A stretch of 46,743 nt of DNA, taken from Planctomycetota bacterium. GTDB taxonomy: Bacteria; Planctomycetota; UBA1135; GCA-002686595. The notes below the pieces were generated by a model. The model was not told the DNA's origin and made no database searches. It saw only the letters and a list, made by a program, of their open reading frames with translations. Location: contig JANQEJ010000249.1 in assembly GCA_028278425.1 (NCBI GenBank), positions 1 through 46,743 of the forward strand, given 5' to 3'. Of the stretch, positions 16,232 to 25,521 are shown one piece after another (positions within the stretch are counted from its first letter, which is position 1; each line of letters starts with the position of its first letter). The position numbers and the translations under genes are program-made.

Positions 16232-17103
16232 CTCGCGTGACCGTGGGCGCGTTCGATCGCCGCGAGCACGGCGCGCTTCGTCAGCACGCTCGCGAGGTGG
16301 CCGCGGTAGGCCGCGCCGGCGTGGATGTCCTCCAGGACCTCCACTCCCTCGGCGGCGGAGGCGCAGGCGGTTTCGACCGAGCTCGCGTCGAGCGCGCCGC
16401 CGGTCAGCGCGGCTTCGACCTCGCGCGGCCGGTAGGCGTGCTCCGCGACGCCCGTGATACCGATCCTCGCCTCCGCGATGGTGTCACCGTCGAGCGCGAG
16501 CTGAACGGCGGCGCCGGCCAGCGCGAAACCGGACGCCGACTGCGCGAGCTTGCGGTAAGCGCGGGCCGCCGGTTGCCTGGGAACCGTAACGCGGATTCCG
16601 GTGAGAATCTCGCCGGGTTGCGCGGCGCTCTCGAGCAGGCCGACGAAGAAGTCCTCGGCGGCGACGGCGCGCTCCCCCTGCGGCCCGGAGAGAACCATGG
16701 TCGCCCCCAGGGCGAGCATCGCCGCCGGCCAGTCCGCGGCCGGATCGGCGTGTACCAGGCTGCCGCCGATCGTGCCGGTGTTGCGCACCTGCACGTCGCC
16801 GATCTCGCCGGCGGTCTCGCTCAGGAGCGGGCACTTCTCGAGCGCCGCCGCCGAGTTCATCACCTCCGCGTGCGTCGCGGCCGCGCCGATCTCCAGCGCC
16901 TCGCCCGCGCTCTCGATCCGGCCCAGATCGCTGAGCTTGCGCAGGTCGACGACGACTCCGGGGCGCGCGAGGCGCAGCCGCAGGAGCGGGATGAGGCTCT
17001 GCCCCCCGGTCAGGACCTTCGCGTCGTCGCCGTGCTTCTGGAGCAGGGCGACCGCCTCGTCGAGGCTCTCCGGTGCGACGTAGTCGAAGCTCGTGGGGAT
17101 CAT
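16228..17103 (-). CDS. coxM: CO-dehydrogenase-like FAD subunit (CoxM family)
   Basis: A 291-residue protein. The start [20 protein letters not shown] is standard for the family and the ATG overlaps the end of coxL by 4 nt; the much longer frame to 18615 is an overlap artefact. The FAD-binding loops are AKVLTGGQSLIPLLRLRLA and NTGTIGGSLVHADPAADWP, with the second Gly-rich loop (TIGGS) contacting the pyrophosphate. The C-terminal CO_deh_flav_C part (ILTGIRVTVPRQPAARAYRK onward) is complete. It passes electrons from the 2Fe-2S clusters of CoxS to an external acceptor. Confidence 0.9.
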   Translation of the reverse strand: MIPTSFDYVAPESLDEAVALLQKHGDDAKVLTGGQSLIPLLRLRLARPGVVVDLRKLSDLGRIESAGEALEIGAAATHAEVMNSAAALEKCPLLSETAGEIGDVQVRNTGTIGGSLVHADPAADWPAAMLALGATMVLSGPQGERAVAAEDFFVGLLESAAQPGEILTGIRVTVPRQPAARAYRKLAQSASGFALAGAAVQLALDGDTIAEARIGITGVAEHAYRPREVEAALTGGALDASSVETACASAAEGVEVLEDIHAGAAYRGHLASVLTKRAVLAAIERAHGHAS

Positions 17104-19445
17104 CGGGCACCTACCTTCGAGCGCTCGGCCGCTTGGATCGCGGTCCAGATCCGGTCGGGGGTCAGCGGCATGTCCAGGTGGCGAACGCCGAGGGGACGCA
17201 GCGCGTCGACGACGGCGTTGACGACCGCGGGCGTCGCGCCGATCGTGCCCGCCTCGCCGACGCCCTTCGCGCCGAGCGGGTTGACCGGGCTCGGCGTCTC
17301 CGTGCGTTCCGTCTGGAAGCGCGGAAGCTGATGGGCCTTCGGCACCGCGTAGTCCATCAGCGTTCCCGTGAGCAACTGGCCCGCGTCGTCGTACACGACG
17401 CGCTCCAGAAGCGCCTGGCCGAGCCCCTGGGCGATCCCGCCGTGGATCTGACCGTCGACGAGCATCGGGTTCACGACCTTGCCGCAGTCGTCGACCGCCA
17501 GGAAGCGCTGGATGTCGATCGTGCCGAGCTCGGGGTCGACCTCGACGACGCAGAGGTGCGTGCCGAAGGGGAACGTGAAGTTCTCCGGCTCGTAGAACGC
17601 CGTCGCGCGCAGCCCCGGCTCGAAGCCCGGCGGCAGGTCCTTCGCGACGTGCGCCGCGAAGGCGACCTCGCCGAACGCGAGCGCGCCGTCCGGCCCGTGG
17701 AAGACGCCGCCCTCGAAGCGGACCTGGTCGGCTTCCGTCTCGAGCAGCGCCGCCGCGAGGCGGGTCGCCTTGTCGATCACCTGCTCGAGCGCGCGGTAGA
17801 GCGCCACGCCGCCGACCGCGATGCCGCGGCTGCCGAAGGTCCCGACGCCGTACTGCACCGCGTGCGTGTCGCCGTGCTTCACCTCGACCTGGTCGAGGTC
17901 GAGGCCGAGCTTGTCCGCGGCGATCTGCGCGAAGGAGGTTTCCTGTCCCTGCCCGTGGGGGGAAACGCCCGTCAGCACCGAGACGCTCCCGGTCGGGTGC
18001 ACCTGCACGGTCGCGCTGTCCCAGCCGAAGCCGCCGCTCGGCATCGCCGAGCTGGGCCCGAGGGCGCAGATCTCGACGTAGCTCGAGAGGCCGATGCCGA
18101 CCAGCCGCCCCTCGGCGCGGGCCTCCGCCTGCTGGGCGCGCAGCCCGGCGTACTCGCCTACCTCGATCGCCTTGTTCAGCGCCTTGACGTAATCGCCGCT
18201 GTCGTAGGTGAGCCCCGTCGCGGTCTCGTACGGGAACTCGCTCGGGAAGTTGCGCTGCCGGAGCTCGACCGGGTCCATGTCGAGCTCCGCCGCCACGAGG
18301 TCGGCCACGCGCTCGACGACGTACGTCGCCTCCGGACGCCCGGCGCCGCGGTAGGCGTCGGTCGACATGCGGTTCGTGAAGACGCCGCGGACGTGGATCG
18401 TGATGTGGGGGATGGCGTACGCGCCCGAGAGCATCAGCCCGGTGATCGCCGGCATCGCCGGCGTGAGAAGCTGGTGATAGGCGCCGAGGTCCGCCAGCAC
18501 GTCGTAGTGGATGCCGAGGATCTTGCCGTCCGACGTCACGGCGACCTGAACGTCGCCGGTCTGTCCGCGGCCGTGGATCGTGGACTGGAAGTTCTCGCTC
18601 CGGCGCTCGATCCACTTCACGGGCTTGCCCGTGCGCCGGGCGAGGAAGCAGAGCAGCGCCTCCTCCCGGTACACGTTGAGCTTGCTCCCGAAGCCGCCGC
18701 CCACGTCCGGAGCGATGACGCGCAGCTTGGTCTCGGGGATCGAGAGCATGATCGCCACGAACGTCCGCACGAAGTGCGGGATCTGCGTCGAGGTCCAGAG
18801 CGTCGTCTCCTCCGTGCCGGGGTCGAAGCGCGCCACGACGCCGCGCGGCTCCATCGCGATCGGCGCCAGGCGCTGGTGCACGAGGCGCTGCTCGATCACC
18901 CGGTCCGCCCGCTCCCGGGCGTCGCCCCAGGTCAGCTCGCCGCCGGCCAGCGTCCAGTCGAAGGCCAGGTTGTCGTCGATCCCCTCGTGCAGGACCGGCG
19001 CGCCGTCGGCCAGCGCGGCTTCGGGCTCGGACGCGACGGGAAGCGGGTCGTAGTCCACCTCGACGAGCTCGAGCGCGTCGCGCGCCGCCTCCTTGCTCGT
19101 GGCGACGACCGCCGCCACCGGCTCGCCGGCGAAGCGCACCTTGCCCTCGGCCAAGACCGGTGTGCGCGGCGAATTCACCTCCTCGGGCAGCACGGTCGAG
19201 CGCGGCACCGTGCCGATGTGCGTCGTGTCTTCGCCGGTGATCACGTCCACGACGCCTTCGAAGGCGAGCGCCGCCTCGCGCCGGATGCCGTCGATCCGCG
19301 CGTGCGCGAAGGGGCTGCGCAGGATCGCGACGTGATGAAGCCCGGGGAGGTCGACGTCCTCGACGTAAGTTGCGAGGCCCTGGATCATGCGCCGGTCTTC
19401 CTTGCGGCGGACCGGCTTTCCGATGTAGCTCGTGTCCCCGCTCAT
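17100..19445 (-). CDS. coxL: Form II (CODH-like) molybdopterin large subunit (CoxL family)
   Basis: A 781-residue xanthine-oxidase-family molybdoenzyme. ATG 19445 is chosen because [20 protein letters not shown] is the usual opening and it overlaps coxS by 4 nt. The a/b hammerhead domain is at about 17-135; the Mo-cofactor domains follow with [10 protein letters not shown] (247-256). The active-site loop at 364-370 is AYRGAGR, which is the form II signature; true CO oxidisers of form I have AYRCSFR with the S-selanyl Cys. [13 protein letters not shown] near the C-terminus supplies the catalytic Glu. CO oxidation is therefore doubtful; an aldehyde, purine or aromatic substrate is as likely. 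Confidence 0.9.
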   Translation of the reverse strand: MSGDTSYIGKPVRRKEDRRMIQGLATYVEDVDLPGLHHVAILRSPFAHARIDGIRREAALAFEGVVDVITGEDTTHIGTVPRSTVLPEEVNSPRTPVLAEGKVRFAGEPVAAVVATSKEAARDALELVEVDYDPLPVASEPEAALADGAPVLHEGIDDNLAFDWTLAGGELTWGDARERADRVIEQRLVHQRLAPIAMEPRGVVARFDPGTEETTLWTSTQIPHFVRTFVAIMLSIPETKLRVIAPDVGGGFGSKLNVYREEALLCFLARRTGKPVKWIERRSENFQSTIHGRGQTGDVQVAVTSDGKILGIHYDVLADLGAYHQLLTPAMPAITGLMLSGAYAIPHITIHVRGVFTNRMSTDAYRGAGRPEATYVVERVADLVAAELDMDPVELRQRNFPSEFPYETATGLTYDSGDYVKALNKAIEVGEYAGLRAQQAEARAEGRLVGIGLSSYVEICALGPSSAMPSGGFGWDSATVQVHPTGSVSVLTGVSPHGQGQETSFAQIAADKLGLDLDQVEVKHGDTHAVQYGVGTFGSRGIAVGGVALYRALEQVIDKATRLAAALLETEADQVRFEGGVFHGPDGALAFGEVAFAAHVAKDLPPGFEPGLRATAFYEPENFTFPFGTHLCVVEVDPELGTIDIQRFLAVDDCGKVVNPMLVDGQIHGGIAQGLGQALLERVVYDDAGQLLTGTLMDYAVPKAHQLPRFQTERTETPSPVNPLGAKGVGEAGTIGATPAVVNAVVDALRPLGVRHLDMPLTPDRIWTAIQAAERSKVGAR

Positions 19446-19903
19446 GACGACGATCCCGCCGCTTCGAGCACCGCCGTGACGATGTTCTGGTATCCGGTGC
19501 AGCGGCACAGGTTGCCCTCCAACCCGTGCCGGACCGCCGTCTCGTCGCGCGCCTCGCCGGAATCGACCAGATCGACGGCGGCGAGGATCATCCCGGGCGT
19601 GCAGAAACCGCACTGCAACCCGTGGTGCTCGCGGAACGCGGCCTGCATCGGATGGAGCTCCCCGTTCCGGGCAAGCCCCTCGATCGTCGTCACCTCCTGC
19701 CCGTCGCACTGCACGGCCAGCCGCGTGCACGACTTCACCGCCTTCCCGTCGACGAGCACGGTGCAGGCACCGCACAGCGACGTCTCGCAACCGACGTGCG
19801 TTCCCGTGAGCCCGAGAACGTCGCGCAGGAAGTAGCACAGCAAAAGCCGCGGCTCCACGTCGCGCCGCTCCGGCTTCCCGTTGACGCTTACCGTGATCTC
19901 CAT
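19442..19903 (-). CDS. coxS: 2Fe-2S subunit of CODH-like hydroxylase (CoxS family)
   Basis: A 153-residue protein with the two clusters typical of the family. The plant-type ferredoxin cluster uses Cys39, 44, 47 and 59 ([13 protein letters not shown]); the second, helical cluster uses Cys98, 101, 133 and 135 (QCGFCTPGM and NLCRCTGYQ). A strong ribosome site (AAGGAGGAAGGG) precedes the ATG, fitting the first gene of the operon coxS-coxL-coxM-coxG. This order differs from the M-S-L order of well-studied form I operons. It is divergent from a RbsD/FucU-family gene. Confidence 0.92.
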   Translation of the reverse strand: MEITVSVNGKPERRDVEPRLLLCYFLRDVLGLTGTHVGCETSLCGACTVLVDGKAVKSCTRLAVQCDGQEVTTIEGLARNGELHPMQAAFREHHGLQCGFCTPGMILAAVDLVDSGEARDETAVRHGLEGNLCRCTGYQNIVTAVLEAAGSSS

Positions 19904-19933
19904 CCCTTCCTCCTTAGGGCGAGCTTCCTACCG

Positions 19934-19949
19934 GGATGGTAGTACATCC
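19934..19949. promoter_or_regulatory. Short inverted repeat between divergent genes
   Basis: GGATG-GTAGTA-CATCC is a perfect 5-bp inverted repeat with a 6-nt centre, 31 nt upstream of the coxS start and about 104 nt upstream of the RbsD/FucU start. Position in the only intergenic gap that serves the cox operon makes an operator possible, but a 5-bp arm occurs often by chance. Confidence 0.2.
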
Positions 19950-20052
19950 GCGGCCCGCCGCGCGCCCGGACCCCGGGGAATCGGAGCCGGCGCCCCCGAG
20001 CGGGAATCGGCTTTCCTTTGGCCGCGGGGCCCGGCGGCGCGACACTGTGGCC

Positions 20053-20583
20053 ATGGAAGTCTCCCGCCGCGAGCTTCTGCGCTCCGCCGGCGTGCTCCCC
20101 GCCGCCGCGCTGTCCCCCACCGCACCCGCCGCCATGCTGCGCACGCGTCTGCTCCATCCCGAGATCCTCGCCGCCCTCGGCCGCGCGGGGCACGGCTCGA
20201 AGGTCCTGATCGCCGACGGCAACTACCCCTTCTCGACGACGCTCGGGCCGCGGGCGGAGCTGGTCTCGCTCAACCTGATGCCGGGGGTCGTGGGCTGCGT
20301 GCCGGTGCTCGAAGCGTTGCTCGGGGCGATCCCCGTCGAGGCGGCCGAGGTGATGCAGTACGCGACGAGCGGCCCCTACGCGTTGAGCGCCGACCCGCCG
20401 ATCTGGGCGGAGTACCGGCGCCTCTTGAAGGAAGCCGAGTTCGAGGGCGAGCTTCAGCCGATCGAGCGCTTCGCCTACTACGAGGCGGCGGGCGCGGGTG
20501 ACGTGGCGCTGACCATCGCGACGGCGGAGACGGCGATCTACGCCAATCTGCTGCTCACGATCGGCGTGGTGAAACCCGGCTAG
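20053..20583 (+). CDS. RbsD/FucU-family protein with apparent Tat signal
   Basis: A 176-residue protein. From Met28 onward (MLRTRLLHPEILAALGRAGH, ADGNYPF) it matches the RbsD/FucU mutarotase family, which interconverts sugar anomers in the cytosol. The frame extends upstream through MEVSRRELLRSAGVLPAAA, which has the twin-arginine pattern SRRELL followed by a hydrophobic stretch and an Ala-rich cleavage zone. There is no good ribosome site before either start (20053 or 20134). If the long start is used, the protein is exported by Tat, which would be unusual for this family. It is divergent from the cox operon. The C-terminal FucU-like motif (ATAETAIYANLLLTIGVV) is intact. Confidence 0.75.
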   Translation: MEVSRRELLRSAGVLPAAALSPTAPAAMLRTRLLHPEILAALGRAGHGSKVLIADGNYPFSTTLGPRAELVSLNLMPGVVGCVPVLEALLGAIPVEAAEVMQYATSGPYALSADPPIWAEYRRLLKEAEFEGELQPIERFAYYEAAGAGDVALTIATAETAIYANLLLTIGVVKPG

Positions 20584-20613
20584 CGAGCCGGTTCGGCGAA
20601 TCGACGCGTCCGG

Positions 20614-21205
20614 TCATTCGTCCTCGAGTATCTCGAAGTAGTGCGTGAGGCGAACGACGTCGTCAGCGCCGAAGTAGATGTAGAAGTCCTTTCCGGCGCC
20701 CGTGCTCGTCTTGTCGATAAACGCGTAGTTCCAGACGTAGCTAGCCCCTTCCGGCGGAGACGGGTCGGTAGGCAGGATCTCCGAGGGCACAAGATAGAGG
20801 CTCGTCGGCTCTCCCAGGATCGCTCGGGCTTTCGCCGCGGTGGTTTCCCCTTCGGCGATCTGGTGCCGAAGCTCCGGGTCGAAGTCCGTTTCCTCGCCCG
20901 GCAACGCGTTGAAGTAGCTGTAAGCGTTGACCACGCCGTCGGCACACTCGACGAGCAGGCGCTTCAAGCGGAAGTTCGTCTCGAGGCCTGAGCCGCGAAC
21001 GTAGGAGTAGCCGTAGATGGTGGACTTGTTCTTGATCTGCCGCTTGGCATCGTCCCCGAACCACTCGATGACTTCCTCCCTCGGTGGTCGTGCCGAGCAC
21101 GATGTTCTCGACGAGCGCGGCCTCGAAGTTCTTCCCCGCCGTGATACAGGAGCCGAGGGGAACCAGCGGAAGCAGGAGAGGAACGAGCGAGAGGAGTCGT
21201 CTCAT
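20614..21205 (-). pseudogene. Lipoprotein with two BamE-like repeats, interrupted by a frameshift
   Basis: From the ATG at 21205 the minus strand encodes a lipoprotein signal (MRRLLSLVPLLLPLVPLGSC, lipobox LGSC) then ITAGKNFEAALVENIVLGTT. Near 21075-21090, in a GAGGGAGGAAG run, the frame must shift by one base to continue REEVIEWFGDDAKRQIKNKS and on to the stop at 20614. With the shift restored there are two SmpA/OmlA/BamE-like units: G-T-T-x-R-E-E-V-I-E-W-F-G with YGYSY, then G-E-T-T-A-A-K-A-R-A-I-L-G-E-P with YVWNY. One extra G explains the break. It could be a true mutation, a sequencing error or a programmed slip; the downstream part alone begins only at a TTG (20967). Confidence 0.65.
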
Positions 21206-21255
21206 TGGGCAAGGCTCAATGCACGCGGCCAGCTCGATCGGACGGCCGCTGGGTC

Positions 21256-23703
21256 TTAGGCGAGAGGTCGAGAATGATAGCGCAATCGACCGAGACTGAC
21301 GCCCGCCACAACGTAAGCAGCCGCCACGAGCAGGAAGATCGCGCGGTAGCCGGTCCACGGCACGAAGAGACCGGTCGCGGCCGTCGCGGTGACCGCGGCG
21401 TAGCCGCTGACGGCCCAGCCCCAGGCGATGCGCCGCTCGTCGTCGCCCGCGAGCAGGGCGAGCCCGACGGGCAAGGGCACTCCGGCGGCGCAGCCGACCG
21501 GGGCGAGCAGGAGCAGCGCGAGGCCGAAGCGCGCGCCGGCGGGCGCGCCGGCGAAGGACGCGAAGGCGTCGTCCAGCCACAGCGCGTAGAGCAACGCCAG
21601 CGCGGCGAGCGCCAGCGGCGCGAGCGCGCCGCGCCCGATGCGGCTCGCCGGCCGCGCGAGGAGGCGGCTCCCCAGCCCGGCGAAGAACAGGAACCCGCCG
21701 AGCACGACGGCGAGCGCCCCGGTCGGAGAGCCCAGGAACAGGACGAAGCGGCGCGTGAGCAGGACCTCGAGGGTGACGAACCCGATCCCGATCGCGGCGA
21801 AGTAGACCGCCGCCCGCAGGCCGCCGCTCCGCCGGCCCGAACGGGCGAGCCGCCGCCACGGGAGAACGACGACCGGCAGCGCCAGCACCGCGGCCAGCGC
21901 CAGGACGACCACCGGCGGCAGATCGCCGATCGGCCGCGGCCCGAGCGCACGCGCGCGGTCGAGCATCTCCCGCACCTCGACCGGCGCGCGCGGGTCGTCC
22001 GGCGGGACGCGGCCGAGGGGACGGACGAAGCGGTTGTAGAACGGGCGGTCGTCCGTGGCCGGGAGCGCGTCGTACGCGAGCGAGGCGAGCAGCGCGCTCC
22101 GCTCCTCCGCACCGTGCCGCGCGAGCGTCGCGAGCGTGCGGCGACCGGCCTCGTCCGGCGCCTCGCCGGACCAGTCGGGACCGAGCAGCTCCCACACGCG
22201 CTCGGGCGCGTAGTAGACCGTCGCGTCGGTTTCGCGCGCGTGCCGCGCGAGCACGTCCGCCTCCTCGTCGGGGAACGGCGTGCGCCGGACGAGCAGGACG
22301 TTGCGGCCGAGGCTGTCGACGCCGAGGTGCGCGTAGAGACGGCCGCGCGGGTCCAGCCCCAAACGGTCCAGCGCGGCGAGCGCCGTCGCGAAGAGACGCA
22401 CCAGGTGGTTCTGCGCGACGTAAAGCACGCCGTCGTCGGTGAGCAGATCGATGCACTCGGCGAACGCCTCGACGGTGAGAAGGTAGGAATCCCAGGTGCC
22501 CGCGGCACCGGTCGCGAGCATCGCCGAGCCGAAGGCGCTCTCGAGCTGGATCACGTCGTAAGGCCCCGTCGCGCGGCGCAGGAAGCCGCGCCCCTCCTCG
22601 TTGACGAGCTCCACCTCCGGCCGGCGGAACAGTCCGCCGAGGAAGTCGTCGTAGGTCGTTCGAACGAGGTCGCAGACCGACGGGTCGACCTCGACCGCGG
22701 TCACGCGCCGGGTTTCGTACCGCAGCGCCGCGCGCACCTGGTTGCCGCCGGCGGACGCGAGCACCAGCGCGTGCTCCCGGCGCCGGAGCTGGTACGGCAG
22801 CGTCATGCTGTTCTCGCGGTAGCCGACGAGAAGCGCGGGCGGCACCCGGGCGTCGCCGACGATCAGGAGCGACTGCATGCTCCCGCCGTCGAACCACAGG
22901 CGCCGCGCGTGCTCGGCCTCCGCCACGTCGACCCGCGACACGGCGCTCCAGCGCCGCTCCACCAGCCGCCCCGCGTTCCGGTCTTCGAGATAGCCGCGCT
23001 TGGCCGCGTGCACCACCACGCCGATCCTCGGCGCGACGGAGGCCGCGCCGACCGCCAGCGCGAGCGCGGCCCCGAGCGCCGTCCGGCGCTGCCAGCGCGG
23101 CGGCGCGAGGAGCGCGCCGCCCAGCGCGCTCACCGCGGCCGCCCACCAGAGGGCGCCCGCCCCGCCGACGAGCGGAAAGGCGAAGAGCACCGCGGCGGAG
23201 CCGCAGCCCGCGCCCGCGAGGTCGGCGCCATAGAGCTTCGCCGTGCTCGCGCGGCGGCGGCCCAGGAGCGCCACGACCGCGAGCCCCGACGCGAAGAGCG
23301 GCGCGGTGAACACCAGGATCCAAACGGCGGCTCGCGCGGCGGTCGACGCGGGGGCGGCGAAGATCCGCGCGAAGTCGAGCGCGACCCCAGCCGTGACGAG
23401 ATGGGCGATCACCATCGCCGCCGCCGCGCCGACGCCGGCGGACCACCCGAGGAGCGCCGTCGAGGCCTTCCGCAACCGCGCCGAAGCGAACCACGCCGTC
23501 CCCGCGAGCGCGTAGCCGAAGAGCGCCGACCCGATCGCCACGTCGCCCATGCGGCCATAGCTTTGCACCGCGACGTTGCGGCTCACGGCGACCTCGAACG
23601 CGAGCGCTCCGGCGCAGAGGAGAAAGACGCCGCCGAGCTCGCCCGCCGACGCTCCCCGTCGTGTCGGCGCCGGCGCTTCGCTCGCGACGCGTGTCGCGCT
23701 CAT
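21256..23703 (-). CDS. Membrane-embedded spermidine-synthase-like protein
   Basis: An 815-residue protein; ATG 23703 is chosen because the frame further upstream overlaps the next gene. About seven hydrophobic helices (residues 25-240) precede a soluble Rossmann domain with HALVLASAGGNQVRAAL, VTAVEVDPSVCDLV and GPYDVIQLE, the S-adenosyl-methionine-binding pattern of spermine/spermidine synthase-like enzymes. A second block of about seven helices (from about 625) closes the protein. Such fusions are common in bacteria and are not proven polyamine synthases; the usual catalytic Asp after the YDVI strand is replaced by Gln-Leu-Glu here. The next gene on the strand begins 50 nt downstream. Confidence 0.8.
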   Translation of the reverse strand: MSATRVASEAPAPTRRGASAGELGGVFLLCAGALAFEVAVSRNVAVQSYGRMGDVAIGSALFGYALAGTAWFASARLRKASTALLGWSAGVGAAAAMVIAHLVTAGVALDFARIFAAPASTAARAAVWILVFTAPLFASGLAVVALLGRRRASTAKLYGADLAGAGCGSAAVLFAFPLVGGAGALWWAAAVSALGGALLAPPRWQRRTALGAALALAVGAASVAPRIGVVVHAAKRGYLEDRNAGRLVERRWSAVSRVDVAEAEHARRLWFDGGSMQSLLIVGDARVPPALLVGYRENSMTLPYQLRRREHALVLASAGGNQVRAALRYETRRVTAVEVDPSVCDLVRTTYDDFLGGLFRRPEVELVNEEGRGFLRRATGPYDVIQLESAFGSAMLATGAAGTWDSYLLTVEAFAECIDLLTDDGVLYVAQNHLVRLFATALAALDRLGLDPRGRLYAHLGVDSLGRNVLLVRRTPFPDEEADVLARHARETDATVYYAPERVWELLGPDWSGEAPDEAGRRTLATLARHGAEERSALLASLAYDALPATDDRPFYNRFVRPLGRVPPDDPRAPVEVREMLDRARALGPRPIGDLPPVVVLALAAVLALPVVVLPWRRLARSGRRSGGLRAAVYFAAIGIGFVTLEVLLTRRFVLFLGSPTGALAVVLGGFLFFAGLGSRLLARPASRIGRGALAPLALAALALLYALWLDDAFASFAGAPAGARFGLALLLLAPVGCAAGVPLPVGLALLAGDDERRIAWGWAVSGYAAVTATAATGLFVPWTGYRAIFLLVAAAYVVAGVSLGRLRYHSRPLA

Positions 23704-23714
23704 CGCGCCGTGAG

Positions 23715-25163
23715 CTAGTAGATGACGAGCTCGCCCGCGCGGCTGAACGCCCAGCCGCCCGGGTTGGGCGCGCCCGGGTCCTGGACCACCCACTGGGCGT
23801 ACATGGTCGTGTAGGGGACGCCGGCCTGGATCGGGATCGGGATGCTCGCCCTGCCCTCCGCGTCGGTGGTGGTCGCAATGACGGCGTCCACGGAGACGTA
23901 GAGCGAGGCGTTGGGCGCTCCGATGACTCCCATCGACATCGGCAGCGGGATCCCGTCCCACGAGGTGTTGCTGAACCCCGCGATCAGGTAGGCGGTCGTG
24001 TTCGGCAGGGCGTCGGTGAGGCGCAGCGCGAAGCGGCTGTTGCCCGGCGACGGCGGCCCGAACGACCACCAGGGCTCCGGCTGGAGGCCGCCGGTCCCGT
24101 GGGAGCCCGCGCCGAAGGCCGGATAGAAGTCGATCGCGAAGGTCCCCTTCGGCCCCGCCGACGTGTCCGTCATCTGGTTCACGTAGACGGCGTCGTGGTG
24201 CGGGAGGGACTCCCACGCGTCCGAGAAGGTCGAGCCCGTGTTGAAGGGGTTGTTGTCCCAGACGCCCACCTCGACCGGGTTGGACGGGTCGCGAAGGTCG
24301 AGGATGCGGAGCTGGTCCTGGTAGTAGGCGATGTACGCGTAGGCGCCGCGCACCTCGACGTTGTGCACCGAGGCCGTCGTGTCCTGGGTTTGATACGACG
24401 AGAGCTGTTGCGGGTTGAACGGGTCGCTCACGTCCCAGATCTTGACGTGCCCGCCCGTCCCCTCGTCGCAGGTGAGCAGGATGCGCTCGCCGGTCGGCGC
24501 AACGTAGAGGGCGCTCGAGTGGTTGCCGCTCGGGAGCGTGCCGATCTCTTCCGGGTTGGCGGGGTCGACCACGCGCACGATGCGCGTCGGCGGCGTCTGG
24601 AACCCGTTCACGTAGAGGAAGTCGCCGTCCGGACGACAGTCGTGTGCGAAGGTGAAGACCGTTCCCACCTGCTGCGGGTTGGTCGGCGTCACGGTCAGGT
24701 CGAAGATCTCCAGGGTGCTCGAACGGTTCATGTAGAGCCGTCCGTTCGACTCGTCGATGCGCAGCGTGTGCGCGCCGGTCGTCATCGAACCGACGATCAT
24801 CGCGGCCTCGGGCGTCGTCAGGTCGACGATGGCCGTCGGCCCGAAGTCCGTGGTCGCGTAGGCGTAGTTCTGCCAGACCTGCACCTTGCGGTAGTTCCCG
24901 GGGACGTTGCGGACGAGCTCCGGGTTCGACGTGTCCGTCATGTCGATGATCGCCATGCCCGCGCTGCCCCGCGTCTGCAGGCAGTACTGCTTGCCGCCCG
25001 TCTCGTAGGACCAGAGGCCCTGGGTACTGTTGCCACCCAGGGCGACGCTTCCCACGCGGCGCGTGTTCTTGGTCAGGATCTGGGCGGCGGCGTTCTCGAC
25101 GAAGGCGATCACGCCCAGCGCGAGCAACAGGGCGGCGCGCGTCGTGGAAAGGAGCTGGTTCAT
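23715..25163 (-). CDS. Secreted LVIVD-repeat (choice-of-anchor B type) protein
   Basis: A 482-residue protein. ATG 25163, 9 to 10 nt after GGAGGAT, opens a signal peptide (LLLALGVIAFVENAAAQ). The body is a seven-bladed propeller of LVIVD-type repeats: GMAIIDMTDTSNPELVRNVP, PTAIVDLTTPEAAMIVG, STLEIFDLTVTPTNPQQVG, VKIWDVSDPFNPQQLSSY and LRILDLRDPSNPVEVGVWD. The last 100 residues (YVSVDAVIATTTDAEGRASI to GWAFSRAGELVIY) form the immunoglobulin-like C-terminal domain common in secreted planctomycete proteins. Probably a surface or secreted binding protein; ligand unknown. It starts 107 nt after an amidohydrolase remnant on the same strand. Confidence 0.85.
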   Translation of the reverse strand: MNQLLSTTRAALLLALGVIAFVENAAAQILTKNTRRVGSVALGGNSTQGLWSYETGGKQYCLQTRGSAGMAIIDMTDTSNPELVRNVPGNYRKVQVWQNYAYATTDFGPTAIVDLTTPEAAMIVGSMTTGAHTLRIDESNGRLYMNRSSTLEIFDLTVTPTNPQQVGTVFTFAHDCRPDGDFLYVNGFQTPPTRIVRVVDPANPEEIGTLPSGNHSSALYVAPTGERILLTCDEGTGGHVKIWDVSDPFNPQQLSSYQTQDTTASVHNVEVRGAYAYIAYYQDQLRILDLRDPSNPVEVGVWDNNPFNTGSTFSDAWESLPHHDAVYVNQMTDTSAGPKGTFAIDFYPAFGAGSHGTGGLQPEPWWSFGPPSPGNSRFALRLTDALPNTTAYLIAGFSNTSWDGIPLPMSMGVIGAPNASLYVSVDAVIATTTDAEGRASIPIPIQAGVPYTTMYAQWVVQDPGAPNPGGWAFSRAGELVIY

Positions 25164-25269
25164 CCTGGGATCCTCCGGGGCTTCGAGACAGCGGGCGAAA
25201 GCGAGTCTAGGGCGCCCTCGCAAGGGACACTAGGTCGTGCGTATGAGTGAGTTGCGTCGAACGCCCGCT

Positions 25270-25494
25270 TTACTCGATCGTTCCCACGACGGACTCGCGC
25301 AGCTCGTCCGGCGAGAAGCACGCGCCGGCCCGGTGGACGATCTTCGTCCTCCCGAGGACCGCGATGTCGGCGGCCGGCTCCCCCTCGACGACGATCGGGT
25401 CGGCCAGCTTGGCCGGAGCGACCGAGCCCAGATCCTCGTCGAGGCCCAGGGCCCGCGCCGTGAGCGTGCAGGCGAGGATCGCCTCGAAGATCAC
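25270..25494 (-). pseudogene. Amidohydrolase C-terminal remnant
   Basis: The 74-residue frame (and a few codons above it, VTREG) reads as the last part of an amidohydrolase: ILACTLTARALGLDEDLGSV, APAKLADPIVVEGEPAADI and VLGRTKIVHRAGACF are the C-terminal beta-sandwich strands that normally close a 400-residue metal-dependent hydrolase. The TIM-barrel with the HxH metal site is missing; the upstream DNA is the end of a glycosyltransferase gene 27 nt away. A stand-alone function is unlikely. Confidence 0.65.
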
Positions 25495-25521
25495 TCCCTC
25501 GCGCGTTACGCGGCGCTCGGG

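Noticed and set aside
16228-18615. A 795-residue frame containing the FAD subunit
   Set aside because: The upstream part is a shadow of coxL; the FAD subunit begins at MIPTSFDY.
17100-19445. Genuine CO dehydrogenase (form I)
   Set aside because: The active-site loop is AYRGAGR and lacks the Cys of AYRCSFR.
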